A DNA stretch of 6,136 nt, taken from NCBI GenBank assembly GCA_018401175.1, contig JAGYLK010000119.1, forward strand, positions 1 to 6,136, read 5' to 3'. Made by a program: the position numbers and the translations under genes. Every line of letters starts with the position of its first letter. Position 1 is the first letter of the stretch. The stretch is from Candidatus Altimarinota bacterium. Its GTDB lineage: Bacteria; Patescibacteriota; Gracilibacteria; UBA4473. Below are positions 4,736 through 6,136 of the stretch, piece after piece. Under the pieces are notes generated by a model that was not told where the DNA came from, ran no database searches, and was given only the letters and a program-made list of their open reading frames with translations.

Positions 4736-5937
4736 AAACCATTTTTCTCGCTGCTGGAAAAAGTAGTCGCATGGAACCCATTTCTGATAAGAATTTTCTG
4801 GAATTCTGTGGGGAACCATTATTGATTAAATTATTAAAAAATGCACAGCAAGGAGGTCTTGAAAATTTTATTGTTGTTGCTAACAAAGAGAATAGAGAAA
4901 AAATTGCGAATATATTGCAAAACTTTAAATTCCCCGCTGATATCATTGTCCAAGAAAAACAAGAGGAAGGAATGGCGGGCGGAGTTTTATCTGGACTAAG
5001 GAGGTGTGATTCCGATGAAGAAGTCGTTCTGTTGGGGGGAAATGATGCGATTGATACGTCTGCATATGCCGAACTTTTGAAAACGGGACGAAACACTGAT
5101 GGCGCATTACTCGCCAAAACCGTTGATAAATATTTTCCCGGGGGATATTTGCAAGTAGATGGCAAAAAAATAATATCCATTGTAGAAAAACCTGGTGAGG
5201 GGAATGAACCCTCTCCTTTGGTCAATATAGTGGCGCACTATTTCAAGCAAGCAAAAGAAATTACGCGTCTATTAAAAGCCGCGAATCTTGAAAAATCTGG
5301 TGATGCATATGAACAATCGCTTCAAAAATTATTTAAAACTCAAGATTTTCATGTTGTTGAATATGGGGGAGAATGGCACACAATTAAATTCCCGCATCAT
5401 GTTCTTGAGATGCAGGAATATTGGCTTTCTCAATTACCAAAGAAAAATAAAATTCATTCGTCTGTACAAATATCTGACACCGCACGCATTCATGGGGAAC
5501 GGGTTTGTATTGAAGAAGGCGTGAAAATATTTGATAATGCTGTAATTTGCGGCCCATGCTTTATCGGACGCAATTCCGTTATCGGCAATAACTCGCTCGT
5601 TCGTTCCTCGAATATTGGAGAAGCAAATGAAGTAGGATTTTGCAGTGAGATTGCAAGAAGTTTCACTGCCCAGAAAGTATCAGCGCATCATGCATATATT
5701 GGAGATTCTATTATTGATCGGGATGTAAATTTTGGTGCCTTTTCTTGTACTGCAAACCTCCGACTGGATAAAAAGAATGTAAAATATTCTATAAAAGAAG
5801 AACGAGTGGACTCAGGAAGAGAAAAATTGGGCGCTATTGTTGGTGCTGGAACACAAATAGGAATTCATGCAATGCTTATGCCTGGATGCAAAATTGACGC
5901 AAATAGTTTTGTGGTGCCAGGAGTTGTTCAAAAGTGA
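4732..5937 (+). CDS. GlmU-like two-domain sugar-1-phosphate nucleotidyltransferase / acetyltransferase
   Basis: This 401-residue protein has two domains. Residues 1-235 form an NTP_transferase domain: LAAGKSSRM (6-14) for NTP binding, Lys20, GGNDAID with the metal-binding Asp105, VEKP (151-154), Asn165, and a closing GEWHTIKFPHHVLEMQEYWL segment. Residues 240-401 form a left-handed beta-helix with hexapeptide repeats (IGRNSV, IGNNSL, IGDSII), then FGAFSCTANLRLDKK and a terminal LGAIVGAGTQIG...PG run. His319 or His320 in KVSAHHAYIGD aligns with the catalytic His of GlmU acetyltransferases. Length and layout match the archaeal bifunctional type such as ST0452. The likely product is a UDP- or dTDP-sugar (for example UDP-GlcNAc) for cell-wall or glycan synthesis; exact substrates are an inference. 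If it uses dTTP, the nearby thymidylate genes would be a loose link. Translation is coupled to the DUF1858 gene. Confidence 0.88.
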   Translation: MKTIFLAAGKSSRMEPISDKNFLEFCGEPLLIKLLKNAQQGGLENFIVVANKENREKIANILQNFKFPADIIVQEKQEEGMAGGVLSGLRRCDSDEEVVLLGGNDAIDTSAYAELLKTGRNTDGALLAKTVDKYFPGGYLQVDGKKIISIVEKPGEGNEPSPLVNIVAHYFKQAKEITRLLKAANLEKSGDAYEQSLQKLFKTQDFHVVEYGGEWHTIKFPHHVLEMQEYWLSQLPKKNKIHSSVQISDTARIHGERVCIEEGVKIFDNAVICGPCFIGRNSVIGNNSLVRSSNIGEANEVGFCSEIARSFTAQKVSAHHAYIGDSIIDRDVNFGAFSCTANLRLDKKNVKYSIKEERVDSGREKLGAIVGAGTQIGIHAMLMPGCKIDANSFVVPGVVQK

Positions 5938-5954
5938 TACTTTATTCACTTTTT
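5930..5954 (+). terminator. Weak hairpin terminator overlapping the GlmU-like stop codon
   Basis: AAAAGTGA (5930-5937, including the TGA stop) and TCACTTTT (5946-5953) are perfect reverse complements with an 8-base loop. The second arm runs into a T-run. The stem is AT-rich, so termination may be inefficient. Confidence 0.45.
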
Positions 5955-6136
5955 GGTGGAAAAAGAAATATAAGTTTTTAGTCTTTAATTTTTACTTTAC
6001 AAAGAAATCTCTTTTACAACTAGTTGGTATTTTTTTTCTATAAACATACATTTTTATTCTTTCTCAACATTGAATTAAGAAGTTTTCCACAATTTTAAAA
6101 ACTTTCACAGAAACTTTTTTCAATTCAAAGAAAACC
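5938..6136. other. AT-rich non-coding end of the window
   Basis: About 78% A+T by count, with poly-T and poly-A runs and no convincing frame. It holds one DnaA-box-like TTTTCCACA (6083-6091, one mismatch to TTATCCACA) and a possible -35 TTGAAT (6070-6075) without a good -10. It is probably an intergenic region ahead of a gene to the right. Confidence 0.5.

Noticed and set aside
4995..5080. AAGGAGGTG followed by an ATG eight bases later inside the GlmU-like gene, suggesting an internal start
   Set aside because: The ATG is out of frame and opens only 21 codons. The motif comes from consecutive AGG AGG Arg codons in the host frame, and strong Shine-Dalgarno sequences are not used by the genes around it.
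140..5937. Alternative genetic code (UGA as Gly, as in Gracilibacteria)
   Set aside because: Six genes end at TGA at the expected family lengths, and several of these TGAs form ATGA overlaps with the next gene.

Overview
The window looks like a low-GC bacterial chromosome with very tight gene packing. The gene set is a pyrimidine/folate cluster with a RibD-like dihydrofolate reductase, an archaeal-type sugar-phosphate nucleotidyltransferase, a ferritin-VIT1 fusion and a REP-associated transposase. Together with few Shine-Dalgarno motifs and short or absent leaders, this fits a Patescibacteria/CPR-type genome, perhaps Peregrinibacteria-like. The lineage is an inference from content, not from a marker gene. 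TGA ends six genes and TAG ends the thymidylate-synthase-like gene, so the UGA-to-Gly code of Gracilibacteria and Absconditabacteria does not apply.

Layout. Positions 1-134 (+) hold the tail of a gene entering from the left. Positions 140-1750 (-) form a translationally coupled operon, read right to left: dihydrofolate-reductase-like, dCTP deaminase/dUTPase-like, and dCMP-deaminase-like genes, each overlapping the next. Positions 1808-3646 (+) hold a small unknown gene broken by an in-frame TAG, a ferritin-like/VIT1 membrane protein (MbfA type), and a Y1/HUH transposase. The transposase has a hairpin at its start codon and a perfect 26-bp palindrome inside its coding sequence. Positions 3651-4505 (-) hold a ThyA-family enzyme. 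Positions 4526-5937 (+) hold a small DUF1858 CxxC protein coupled by ATGA to a two-domain GlmU-like enzyme, followed by a weak hairpin terminator and about 200 bp of AT-rich DNA.

How the genes fit together. Four genes on the minus strand (ThyA family, DHFR, dCTP deaminase/dUTPase fold, dCMP deaminase) form a complete-looking thymidylate branch, although the plus-strand block now separates the ThyA-family gene from the rest. The ThyA-family protein carries Asp where thymidylate synthases carry the uracil-reading Asn, and Pro in place of the neighbouring active-site His. The dCTP-deaminase-fold protein has Pro in place of the deaminating Glu but keeps dUTPase motifs. These changes suggest that the pathway may methylate dCMP rather than dUMP, with the dCMP deaminase acting on the methylated product. 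This is the most interesting hypothesis in the window, and it is an inference from active-site residues.

At least four genes share one start layout: a -35-like element, a 16-17 bp gap, a -10-like element, then 7-8 bp to the ATG. That suggests leaderless transcripts.
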